The notes under the pieces were generated by a model. The model did not search any database. It was given only the letters and a program-made list of their open reading frames with translations, and had not been told where the DNA came from. From Trochalopteron elliotii (lineage: Eukaryota > Chordata > Aves > Passeriformes > Leiothrichidae), in the NCBI GenBank assembly GCA_024734555.1, contig JANPWX010000029.1, forward strand, positions 1,865,536-1,929,535: a DNA stretch of 64,000 bases, written 5' to 3'. Position numbers and translations under genes: made by a program. Below, piece by piece: positions 26,842 through 39,100 of this stretch. The first letter of the stretch is position 1; every line of letters begins with the position of its first letter.

Positions 26842-26847
26842 CCCAGC
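26842..26847. repeat. right target-site duplication of solo LTR
   Basis: CCCAGC lies directly after the LTR's terminal CA and is identical to 26504-26509. Confidence 0.85.
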
Positions 26848-29800
26848 AAAGAGGGACATGGTGGCACTCCGTGTGCAGGTCTGTGCTGTGGCCCTCTGCT
26901 CCCTTCACCTCTGTTACAGAGCCAAGGGCTCAGCCATGGAAAGAGAATGAATCACTTTATTAAGTGCTCTGAAATGTTTTCTAAAGACTTTGAGCACACT
27001 TTTAATGGAAGCAAGACTTTCTAATAGCCTCCATTTATTTATTTTTTTTTAACAGGCATAATAGATTTTCAGTTGTAAAGCTTATTAAAATGGAAGAATA
27101 ATATAGTAAGGTTTCCAATTGCCACTATGCTAAGTTATTATTATAACAATTAAAGTAGGAATTGTAAAAATTGTAAAAAACTTGTAAAAAAAGTAGGAAT
27201 TATAGAGTATTTAGTACTTTTCTTCCAATGAAATCATTTAATGTAACTGAAGGTATGCAGCTGTGAGCAGAAGGTTTGCCTTGATGTGTGAGTTGGTAGT
27301 TGGTAAAGCTTATTTGCTTGGTACAGTTAAAGCAAATCAATAAAAAAGGTATTGGAAAGGTAATTATTTATTTGTATACCTGTATTAGCATTTTACAACA
27401 GCAGTTGCTTTATAAAATAAGCTATGTTGATGTTTAATAAATCCAGTGATACATATTTGCTTTAAGAAGTTGGATTGTATTCCATCCCAGTAATTTTGTC
27501 AGTCACTCAGAGTTGTTTCTGTTTAACTGTCACCATTCTAAAGGACTTGTTCAGGATTTTCTAGGAGTCACTCCTTTTTGCCATTCCAACATGCATTTTG
27601 TGGTCTCTATTGCACTGGTTTGACTTTTCATCCAGGAAGATTTGTCTGCCACATGTGACCTATCTCACACAACCATTTGACGTTCTTGAGCCAGCCTTCT
27701 TGGCTAGGATGCATCTTACCTCCATATCAAATGGCTTTTGCTGCCAAGAAGAATTTGTTTTTTTAAAATACTTTCTCCCTCTCCCCCAAAACAGCAGTAA
27801 AATGTCATAAATGCCTGGATAAATATGGGTTTGGGGATGCTGTCTATTGTAAATAGAAATGCTGCCAAAAATAACATCATCTTTTTAATATCTGATTTCC
27901 ATTTTATTAACTTAATGTTGCTGTTCTTTCCTTTCTTCTTTTTTTTTTTTTTGTAAGACCAGATCATAACCCGACATCTAAATTTTTTTTGTCTTGATTT
28001 CTTGTTCTCTAGTTAATCACAATTATTTATACAAATCGTGGTGGTTGCTTCCTTGAGCTTATTGTCTCTGTTTTCTAAATTGACATCTATCATTAAGTAC
28101 TGTAACTTCAATTTGATATCAATTTTCATATCTTGAAATGGAGAATCAATATAAGATGTCTGGTTCATTTTTGATAATTTTAACTAGATCCAACTGCTTT
28201 TTTCTTGTTCTGATATGTAAAATATAAAATATAAAATAAGTCATTTAAATACACGGTTCTTTTTTTCTGTAAAATACTTCTGACTTCTGGAAAAGGTTGA
28301 GAGTGAAAATACATAAGTGAAGTGAATTGTGGAGGTCCTTGTGGAATGTGAAATGTGTTTGGAATTAAGGCTTACACCTTCATATCAAACTTATGTCTAA
28401 ACTTGCTGCAGTAACCTTCCTTTCATAGTATTTATCACAGTCAGGCAAAAAAGTTCTGCGTAGAACACATAATTCTCAGTTTATCTTTAACTTTAGGGAA
28501 AAAATTACTTTTACTTCATAAAGTAAAACATCAGTTTAATTTTTACTAGAAATATCAAATTAAGATAAAATGGATTCATCTGTACTTCCTAAAACAAGAG
28601 AGGGAAATAACAGAGAAACAAGTCTCTTTGTTCTGTGTGAAAGAGAATACTTAATCACACATCAGCACGGAATTAAAAAACATAGCAATACATGAAAGTC
28701 TTCTTTTTTTCTTCACTGAACAAATTAATTGCCAGCAATGGAAAAGAACTACAAAGTGCTGTTTAAAAATAAAAAATACATATCTTAAATTTAATAAACA
28801 GGAACTAAGGCAGTTAAAATGAAGCTCCAAAAATCAACTAGCAACTGGCAATTGGTTTTGGGTCTCATCAGCTTGAAATAAATATCAAACAACTTTCTTA
28901 TAAAGTAAAATTTGAATGAGTAATTCTACATGCATGATTTTCTGAGACAGACTCAGCACAAAAGTTGCTGTATAATTGTCAAATGGACACTCTCCCAGCT
29001 TAATTCATTCATAGCTGAATTCTGGCCAAACTGGAGGTCTGAAGCCAACTAATAGTATTCCTTGTAATGTTCCTCACAATATTGTTGTTGTGCTTTTGTA
29101 AAATAGGTAGGAATAATCTTCAGTGTTCACGAGGAAGTAGCATTTGTCTATTGCTAGATATGCTGACAAGTGTAGAAAGGGGATAAAGGGAAGAAATGAT
29201 TACCAAGAATGTGAGAAGGATGCAGGATAATTACCTCCTTATCCCCTTCTACTGACCTACAGGACAGCAGTATATTGCACAAATATAAAGGATATAAGCT
29301 TATCTTGCAACTCGAGGTCTCTAAGAAATTGCAACATTTATGTTGTGTAGTCATATTCTTCTGCCTTTTTTGGGGGATAGAATGACCTTAAACATGATAT
29401 CCAAGGAATAATCACTGAAGTTAATTCTCTCTTGCAGATCCATTCATTCAAGTCCGCTTGTAAAAAACAGTTTTGTTAAGATTGCCAGCATAAAATATAA
29501 AATGTTTTCATAAAGTGCAGGAGCGTGGACAGGGCTGAAAAAGGTTCTTCAGGAAAAAAAAAATCCTTCAGAATTCGTGAGGAACATGTGTCTGGTATGT
29601 GCTTTACACCTCCAACTTCCCCATAATGAGAGGAGAGGTACAGCTGGGGCAGGGCTGGACTTGGAAGAATCAAATGTAAAATAATCCAAGGGAGAGCAGG
29701 GAGCTGATCTGCAACTTATGGAGATGAAAATTAGAATTGAGTATTGAAACATTTCGGAACTTATCCTGATTTCTGTGTCTTACTGATTATCCTGGGATTA

Positions 29801-32800
29801 AGTTGTCGGTCATATCTGTCTTCTGGTTGTATTCAAATGTAGAAAACATCTTTCAATAACAATAATGTCTGAGCTGCACATAAAAAGAATTTGAGCTGTT
29901 GCAACTTTCACCCTAAACACATAAATAGAGAAATGTACATTTAATTAGCTTTTTCTCTCTTTTTTAGCACTTTTTGTGGCTTAAATGCTTATCTCTAGCA
30001 TGGTCCTGGTATTTTTAGCAGCATAGTAAGGGGGTTTTTACTCACTGTCATACAACACATGGTTCATCACACTGCAATAGATCAGAGTAGATCAGATCTA
30101 GCTGCATGACTAAAATTTTGTGCCAGGTTAGCCTGTCTGAGATAGCAGTTTAATTGTCCTGAACCACCTTCATACTTGAAGATAGTAGTTTATTAAAGAA
30201 AGAAAAAAAAAAGGCAAAATGGAGCTTTGTGTGTTGTTCACAGGCTGGATGACTAATGGAGATCCATCTCTCTATTTTAATCTGCTTCTCTTCACTGAGC
30301 AACACCCATCAACTCTCCAAATTGTGTGTTTTTTGTGGTCTTCAGTCAATACTATTTATAACAAATCAAAATTTCGCTGTGTGGTTTAGTTTCAAGTATT
30401 TGTTTTAAGCTGGCACAAGTGGGTTGGTTCTGCCTTCCACTAGTCAGGGCTGGTAGCAATTGATGAGAAACAGATTAGATTACTGCTTAATGATGACGTC
30501 TTCAAAACCCCTGGAGTGACTGAGGAAGATAAGTCCCAGGGAAAATCAATGGACTCGGGCTCTGGAGACAGTTAGGTGAGAAGAAAATGTTTCTGTAATG
30601 ACCTAAATGGTCACTCTCTCTCATGGTCTCTCAGTTGTAATATACAAGAGAGAATGGGTCTGTGTAAAAATATCCAGCATCTCTGACCATTTTAAGGCTG
30701 TTAAAAGTCTGAGTGCTAGATGTTTATCTGATTACTATCTCCTGCTCTTACCTAACTTCAGCAGCAATGGACTAAAGTGTTTCTAACGTAGACACTGCAG
30801 AGAAAAGAGCAATCAAAAACCAGTCCAAGCTCCCATAACAAATCAAAAAAACATCCCTTCAACAGGAGTAGTGGCTGTGCAGGTGACAAAGAATAAAATA
30901 TGTATTTAAAACCATACATGTCATTATCTAGTTGTTTGGGTTCTTGGTTTTATCATCTTTAAAAGGTTGGGATTTAGTTCTGGTGCTCATTTTAGATGTA
31001 CATGTGGTGTTTGTTCACATCATACCAAAAGGATGTGACTTGCTCTTACAATTTGCCAGGCATCACAGACTTCTTATTTCTAGGTGCTGGTTTTCAGCTC
31101 ACTTCCCTTAATCATTTATGTGGTTCTTACATTGGTTTTCTGTGAGCCCTTTGAGGAATTCATTGTTCTCCTTCCTGGCCTATTAAATATCAAAAATAAA
31201 TGTTTACTGTTACTGGGCCGATGACACAGCATTCAGATAATGAGGAGGAGGAAGGGAATTCCAGCCCTGATAATATTTTTCAAGAGAGAAATTAAAGTTT
31301 TTCAAGAGATAAATGATCAGTCATGTGTATGATGCTGGACAGTGGTACCAGGGTTATGTACCCTTGATGTTTATCTCTGCCTCATGAGGTTCCTTCAGTC
31401 ACACTCCTGTGTTACAGAAGTTGAACAAATAATGGCTTAGAACCGGTTTTTCTGCCCTGTCATCATGTGGTACAGCACAGGAACTGTTTCTAGTCTTCCA
31501 TGTTCTCCAAATTTATGCCTTTTTCTTGATTTATATCTTGGTACCATATTGAGTTCCTGTCATCCACCTGTTGCATATTCGAAGTTAGGGTTTTTAGGCC
31601 TGTATTTGAACTCATGCTGTAGGGTTTTCTTCCATTGCAATGGCCCAGGAAAGCTCTGTGGGATAAATAGATAAAAGAGAAATTCATCGGTTTCTCCATA
31701 GGATTAGAAACAAGAAGACGGGGCCCTGGCTGAAGGAGCAGCTCCAGTGTAATACTGGGATTTGCATAAAAAGAAGTGCTCATACACTGGGTGGCAGTGG
31801 TCTCTGTGGCATGGTGTTAAGTAGCATCCAAACTGATGAATAAATTTTCTTACTGCAGTGTTACTTCGTTCCGTTTTGATGAGCCCTTGTGTTACAGACT
31901 GGAGAGGGCGACAGAGATCTGGGAAGAGATTTGTCCAGGCTGCCTTAGGCTGGCTGGGAGTTGGTCTGGAATTCCAGCTGAGCGTGCTGCTGCTCAGAGC
32001 ATCTTCTGTCTTTGCACCAGGCCAGCTCTGTGACGGGAGGAAAACTTGTACTTTCTGATAGTGTTTTATGAATTGTTGTGCTGAACGTTTTGAACTGATG
32101 CTTCTAACAACAGGGGAAAGTGTGTGCAGCCTCAGAGATCAACTGAAGGGCTTGATGAATAAAAGTAAATCTTATCTTAATTGCAGCTTGTTTGTCGAGG
32201 ATGGATGCTTGAAATAGAATATTCAGTGGCTGTTCAGGTGTCTTCTTTTTTGTCTAACTTGGTGCATTGCCCTCCTTTTTCCTTTTGTTATGAATTCAAA
32301 TTCTACTGGGATAGGAATTGTGGAGAACATTGTTACTAATTTCATGATTTTGCCAGCAGAAATCATTCCATGTCATTACCAAAGATCATAATTTGTGATT
32401 TCAGTCAATGTATCATCTGGCTACCTGAGTATTAGCTATGATAAACTTGCTGTTACTGCACTGTTGTCTTCTTATAACATTTTAAATGCTGTTGCAATAA
32501 AGATGAATGCAGTTACAAAAATGGGCACAAAAGTGAATAAGAATTTTGATTATTTTTTTTCAAATAAATGCTTATGACTTTTCTTCTTTTCCTTCTGTGT
32601 TAAAACTAACATTTTTATTTTAAGTTTGAGGGGACAAATTTGTTTTGGTATGACTGTAGTCTACTCTTTTAGAAAAAAAGATGAGATGACTCTGGAGAAA
32701 CATTTCTCGTAAAAGTAGAGATACCTCTTAGATGGGGAGTACAAAAGCTAACATTTGTTGAATTGTAATGATTCATTTGAATGACCAATTTTCTTAATAG

Positions 32801-33479
32801 TTTTTTGGTTTTCCTTTTTTTTTTTTTTAAAGATCACAAAATGAATAATAGGTTGATCCAGGCTGCATTCATATTACAGTCTAATTCTGCATTATATATT
32901 CTCCAGTGTCAAAGAGCCAAAAGTTCAAATTGGACTCATTTATATTATCAAGTTAGGGGTGGGGAACTGTGAATTATTCACCTCCACTGAGGAGACCAGA
33001 TTCATAAATCTGTTCAAAGGAAAGTGAAGAAAGGTTTCTAACATGTCTAGAAGATACTAATTCATATCGTGATTTCAGTATGTGGAGTTGACAGCCAATA
33101 GCAGTTTTCAGGCTAAGGCTGGATATCCATTCACCATTCACATTCTATTCACTGGTATTAGCAAGAGGCTGATTTCTTTCAAAGTAAATTACCCTAAAAA
33201 TCTATTTTTGCTGGAAATACAGACAAACTAGTTAAATTTAATAAGAGAACCAGTATGGACACTCTGTGGGTGTGAGCATGTGCTGTGATCCAGAGCACGA
33301 TCCTCTGGAATGGTGTTCCCCATGGTTCTCATATGTCCTGGTGATCAGGCACCTTTCTGGGCTTTGTGGTAGATATAAAAAATATGTGTTGGGAGAGTAA
33401 TAAGAGGATGAGTCTTATTTTGACAGTACATACATCCTTTTAAAAATACCTGATATGTGTTTGGAACAGGAGAAATTAA

Positions 33480-33790
33480 TTCAAGCCACAGTTTGTGTCT
33501 GTTTTCCTTCATTTCCCTTGAAACATTTATCCTATTTTGTCATAATTTAAACATGAGTTAAATGCTCTGCATTCTTGAAAATCAAGCAAGCGAGGCATGC
33601 AGATTTGTTTCTCACCATGTACATTTTCTGACCAACTGTCATCAACACATTTAAATTGTGCTTCATGTTGGATTGAATTAGAGATTATATTCATGCATAG
33701 CACTGAGATCAGTTAGGCTGATCAGTTATTCTGAGCTCAAATTTTCTTAAAGTTTTGGATAATTCTGTTGATTAAATGCAGAAAACTCAG
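33480..33790. promoter_or_regulatory. candidate conserved non-coding block
   Basis: Unique, mixed-composition DNA includes AAGCAAGCGAGGCATGCAG (33583-33601) and repeated GATCAGTTA words (33708-33727). There is no repeat or coding signature. Function is unproven. Confidence 0.22.
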
Positions 33791-34194
33791 AGGAAAAAAA
33801 TGGTCAGTTTATCTTAGACCACATGTGGGTATTATAGAATAGTCCAAAGCCATGTAGAGAAGATAATTAACAAAATAATAATAATAAGTTCTGAAATAAA
33901 AACAAAGCAGAAAATACCTGATTTTTTTTCTAAGGTAAAGTGAGCTATGAATTTATTCTTACACACGTGATACTTTAAATGCCTGCCTATTCAGCTTTCT
34001 GTGAGTCACTTAACTGTTCTGTTCCAGCTTTGAATATCAATAATGACAAGTTTCCTGACATCTGGGTTAAGGTGAAGCTATTGTATCTGTCAGTTAACCT
34101 CTTTTTTGTCAGCCTGCCATGCTGATAATTTTGTATATGTGGCACGGTCATTAAGGTATTCACTGTCCTCTGGCAGAATGAAAATTTAGGTTTC

Positions 34195-34640
34195 CCATTC
34201 AGTATGAAGACATTTTTTATTTTCTATGCAAAATCTGTATGCTAATCTAATTCTAATATATTAACTGTCCGATGGAGGCAGAGAAAACATTCTCCCTTCC
34301 TCATGAGTGATGTAAATTTTGCAAACTTTATTGGTAAGTACAGCAATAACTAATTATTTAGCAGATATTATTATGCAAAGGGCATTTCAGTGACAATATT
34401 AATGAGAAAAAGAAGCTATGTATGCTGTAAGTTTATTGCGAGATATTTCATAAATATATAAAATACTTGTGTCACTTTATACTTGTTTTCAACATATTTC
34501 ACTTCTTTACAGCTTGCATAATAAATTAGTGACTTTTAAATGTGTTCTCCCATTGCTCGTGGCATCGTGTAGGTTATTTGGTTTAAAGTAATTATGCTTC
34601 ATCACAGATTTATGTTCCAGTCAGAGACTCAAGCACTGTG
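34195..34640. promoter_or_regulatory. candidate enhancer with several octamer-like sites
   Basis: Octamer-like words ATGCAAAA (34226-34233), ATGCTAAT (34239-34246) and ATGCAAAG (34373-34380), plus TAATTA (34351-34356), occur within about 155 bp of unique AT-rich DNA. Such sites also arise by chance in AT-rich DNA, so the clustering is suggestive only. Confidence 0.33.
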
Positions 34641-34794
34641 GAGCTCTACGGTGTATGAATGATTGCAAATTTTCAAAAGAGGAGAGTTTTTGAAGGTGTC
34701 TGTGTGTTAAGTTAAATTTTTGAATTAATAGGAACATCAAAGCTCCAGCATCTGGGTCAGAGAAGGACCTCCACAGAACTGCTGTTTGAAGCCT

Positions 34795-34985
34795 TTCATT
34801 CTTGACCTCCAGGACTGTAATAAACTTTTAAATAATTTTCAAGGACACTTCAGATGCTCTGTCAATTAAACTGCCATGCCAGCCATTTTTCTGTTGGCCT
34901 GTAGCCACCATTTAATACAGTCATTAAAATTTAGTTTTAGGAGATATGGCATGACTCATGAAGTGTTTTCATCAAATGGATTTCC
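34795..34985. promoter_or_regulatory. candidate conserved non-coding element
   Basis: A unique stretch has a TCAATTAAA word (34862-34870) next to a pair of GCCA-rich motifs and a CATTTAAT word, without low complexity. It begins about 150 bp after the octamer-rich block at 34195-34640. Confidence 0.3.
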
Positions 34986-35670
34986 TACCAAAAAAAAAGG
35001 AAAAGTGAAGTAGAATAATTATTAAAAAAGAACTAAAAAAGCCCAACCAAAATTACTGTGATCTTCTAAAGGAGCATTTCAAGAGAATCTACTTCTTGGT
35101 GACACTGTGCTTTTGTAATCAGCTCACAGGTGGAATATGATGAAATAAACAATGAGCCTAGGAGGACATGTTATACTAAAAGACCCCACCAAACTAAAAA
35201 TTAAAAATCTAGTAGTGAATTCTCTTGCCATCCTGGAAATCCTCATGTAGAGCAGGCAGTGCTGTGGACACACTGAAGACTCAGTTGTTTTGAGATATAT
35301 TTCCAATATTGCAGAGCAGAATATTGTGATGAAACCAGAATTCTTTCTTCTGGAAGAAACTTTTGGAGGTGCTGTGTGCAGCAGGATAGAAGGCAGTATT
35401 GTCTCACTGTTCTTGCAAGAGATGATAATGACCAAAGAAGAAGAGGAGGACTTGAGTGCTATTCCTTCTTTAGTGACTCTTGTGACTTAGGGGATATTTT
35501 TCAGTCTTTTTATTTATTTTTGCCCCTTGTCTGAGTTCTAGGGTGGCAGGACCAGCAGTGATATCTGCTGTCCACAAGAACCTGTTGGGCTATAAGACAT
35601 TGGTGTGTAAATTTGTTCAGGGCCCTTCAGTGGCCTGTGCTGTGCATCTGCACTCTGCTGGTGTTGGCCA

Positions 35671-36111
35671 TGGTTATGATCCCAATAATGGCTCCCTAGA
35701 ACAAAGGCTAGAGAGAGTTGAAAGAATAAAGTGTGTATTTATTAAAGGCCTTTCACAGATTCACTTTGGGCAGTCAAAAGCCTGGCAGAGGCTACACCCA
35801 AGACGGACAATGGTCAGAGTTTCTCAGACAGAGATAAGTTTGGTTTATTTGCATATCAGAGGTTAATTGTCCAATTTCAGCTTTAGGGAATGAAGTCACA
35901 TTCCCCCAGTTTGCTTCTCCCCCCAATTTACTTTTGTTTGTACTTTTCAGGGCCTGAGGCTGTGATGCTGCCCTTGGTTCTCAGGCCTGGCAGGATTGTT
36001 TTGTGTGACCAAACTGTGAGGGGAGCTGACTGACACTCCTGTGGAGTTCAGAGTCATACACTAGTGCAGTACAGGACCTGAAAAATATAAAAGCTAAAAC
36101 TTAAGGCATCA
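35671..36111 (-). mobile_element. ERVL-like solo LTR, minus strand
   Basis: Read on the minus strand, the block starts TGATGCCTTAAGTTTTAGC, which I recognise as the beginning of an avian ERVL LTR. It ends in a U5-like stretch after an AATAAA signal (35738-35743 on the plus strand). A second AATAAA in plus-strand sense at 35725-35730 is probably chance. The low-coordinate end could be TG at 35671 or at 35677. Neither choice gives a clean 5-bp duplication next to the GTTCA that follows 36111, so the insertion is old or one end is damaged. There is no internal retroviral sequence on either side. Confidence 0.78.
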
Positions 36112-39100
36112 GTTCAAGGGCCTCAAACGCATCTGCCAAGGGGGCTGAAGTGCTGGTTCCTCTCACAGGAGCTCTCTGTGAGAGTGTAATGCCTCTTCAA
36201 CTCACCTCTGGCATGAGGTAAGAGTGCTTCACCTTCAGCTCAAACATTGATGGCACTATCCAAATAGAGATGAGGAGACATCTGATAACGTGCCAGTAAA
36301 GTTCCTTGTGCTCTGTTTTCAGCAGAAATTGAGTTTTATTGAGGCTCCATGTTGCTTGGGCAGATAGTTTGATTTAAAGAGAGACACACATGACACTTTC
36401 AGGAAGAGAGGGAGTGGTAGGATGGCACACACAGATGAGAGAATCCTTCAGCAGCTGGTCCTCTTGAAGGGAAAAAACCCTAAAACAACAAAATAAACAA
36501 ACCCCAGCAAACCAAACAAACCCTCCACAACATTGGCACTGTCTTGTTTTCAAAGTTTGGCCTTTATTTCAGGCCACAATTGACAGCCTTTATGAGGAGA
36601 ATTCTTTGAAGCTTGCACTCTGCCTTATGATCTTGATATAGTTCTTCTGTTCAGCTGCATGTGTGTGTTTATGAAGGCCACAGTTTCTAAACTTTAAAAT
36701 TGAAATCAATAAAGCTATTTCCTTGGTTCTGAAATAACAGCGGCTGATATCCCCTTCATTTGGGAATGGAAATCTTCCTTCCCTTCTGGCTTTATGGGAG
36801 CTTCAGAGGACTCTTGAGTGGTAAATCCCATCACGCTGATCTCTTCAGATGGCCTTCAGAGTTAAGGCCCCATGTTTTATTCCCTGTACCTCTTTTTGTA
36901 CCAACTTTTTGTTGTGCAGGATAGCAGAGGTTATACAGTCAAGTTACCAGGAATTGTGTCAGGTTGTTGTGCATTGTCTCCTTCCCTCCATCTCCTGCCC
37001 ACTGAGGCTCAGATACCTGGATCCTTCGTTCTGGAGTAAATGCAACCTTCTGTCATTAGCTACATGGCAGAAAATCTGCTTTGTTACAGAATTAATACTA
37101 CAGAATACTACAGAATTGATTTTGTTTTATTTTATTTTTTGGTTTGCTGCTCGGTCATTCACTTGGTTGACTTTCAAAGACAATATGGAGGAGCGTGGCT
37201 TTGTCCATATGTATGTATTTATTATTGCAGGCATTAATCTCTTGCTTTGTGTAGCTCAGTTCACACCAGCCTGCCTCTCCCTGAAGTTATCTTTCCTTAA
37301 GTGATCAGGTTCTGCAATCTGCTGCTTATTGCATCCTCAAAAGCATGATATAAATTCAAGTCAGGGACATTGTACTCTAGTTAAGGGACTGAGAGGATCG
37401 TAAAGAAAAATGAGAGGTATAGCAAATGTGTTTCCAATCTCTGTAGTATATATAATAGAAGGTTTTATTCTGCAATTGTCAGAGAGGATCTCATTAGAGC
37501 TCAGACTTTCCTGTTCCTGAAAAAGTTCTCATGTTGGGCACTTTAAAGGGAAGAGTTCACAGAGTTAAGATTTAAGGGCATAGGCTCCCTTCTAATACAG
37601 GGAACTGTGATCACAATGGACTGAAAAGTTCATAAGCTGTTTTGAAGGCAGTAGTAACATGTACAATTTGCTTTATTCGGAAGCTCCTTCATGATGCAAG
37701 TGCACCTGCAGAGCTGCAGAAGGAAAGAAATTTTCCATTCCATTGTCATCTGCTGCCTCCAAAGGCAGCAGCCTAAAAATAATGGACTGGATCAGCTATA
37801 ACCTGATGGGTTTTTTTGGTGTTTTTTTTTAATAAACTTTCCAAGGTGAGCTGGAAGGTTTAGGAACACAAACCCCTCGATTTGAGTAGCCCAGTGGAGG
37901 GGAGTTTCAGCCTCTGAGGTGTCCAGAGCAATCCCTGTGCTGAGTCAGAGCTCCTCTCCAGCTGCAGATCTGTGCTCAGGGGCAAGGCTTCCCCAGCCTG
38001 CCTGAGCTCTGCTGGTCCTGCACCACCCTGTGTGCTGGAAGTGTTCATGAGGTTGTTATACATTTTATAAAACCAGCAAAAACTAATAGACAAATCTGAA
38101 AAACCCGTGTTTGGATCCGTTTTTCTAAGGCTGACAACTGGAATAAATCAATTGTCCCCTAGAATCTGTCTTCCAGCAGTGTTTCCAAGAGAAACAGGCG
38201 TCCCCAAACAGTACAGGTTTGAGTTCTTAAAGAACATACTGAAATGCAAGTAAATTTAATAATTACATATATAAACCAAGAAGGGGAAATGATGGTTGGA
38301 GTTTCTGGCCCACGTTCAAGAAGGCTTCTAACTTTGAAAATTGCATTTTTCAATTTTTATCATTTTAATTTATTATTTCTTGCTTTCCTTTTCTGTTCCA
38401 TGTCTCTTCTATTGACTGACCTCCTGAAATGGTTTAGTCATAATATTTTTCCCCTTTTATTGGAAAGCCCAAATGAAAGGTTTTCATTTTTAAAACCCTT
38501 CTACTTTTTAATATTTAGAATTATTAAAGGTCCTTGTCCCAAAGCAAAATGTCCTTTCCCAGGTGGGTGCATGTCTGTTTAGAGGGAAGATATTTTATGC
38601 TGGTGCTATTGTTTGAAATTGTTCACATCATGGCACAGTAAAATATTGGTGAGTAAGCTGAGTAGCTGGGCCTTTTCCTTTACTTTGGCTGTTCTTCCCA
38701 AAAACCATTAAAACATCATTTTTCTCCTTGCAATAGGCAACCTATTATCAGTATGGTGCTTATTTTTCTAAACTAAAAATAAAAAGGAAACCATACTTTT
38801 CTGATCTGCATTTGAACTGTTCTTTCAGGTCTTACACATATTCGTGTTGATCTTGTTAAACCCTTTCAACAGATTAACATTATGGAAAAAAAAAATAGAA
38901 ATCAGAACCCAAACCATGAGATTGGTCAGCTTTGGAGAGGCCCAGCTCGAGCCTGACATGTGAACACTTACCATATGTTTGATTTTAAGGAACATTTTGA
39001 TAGTTTCCTATGATAATTTCCTAAATGTATTTATTTTAGTTCACAGATGGGTATCATATTTAGCCAGTGTGAGAACAATCTTTGAAAAATCTGTTGCTTT

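Larger units (their letters stand above)
26848..35670. other. gene-free AT-rich DNA
   Basis: Mostly unique AT-rich sequence. A small local duplication of GTAGGAATT- and TTGTAAAAA-type words is at 27150-27200. A T run lies at 27940-27953. No coding region is recognised. The candidate regulatory blocks at 33.5-35.0 kb are listed separately. Confidence 0.65.

Noticed and set aside
36849..37304. Longest open frame, 151 codons, plus strand
   Set aside because: No recognisable domain, no splice or promoter context, hydrophobic middle from T-rich DNA. Length is within what AT/GC mosaic DNA gives by chance.
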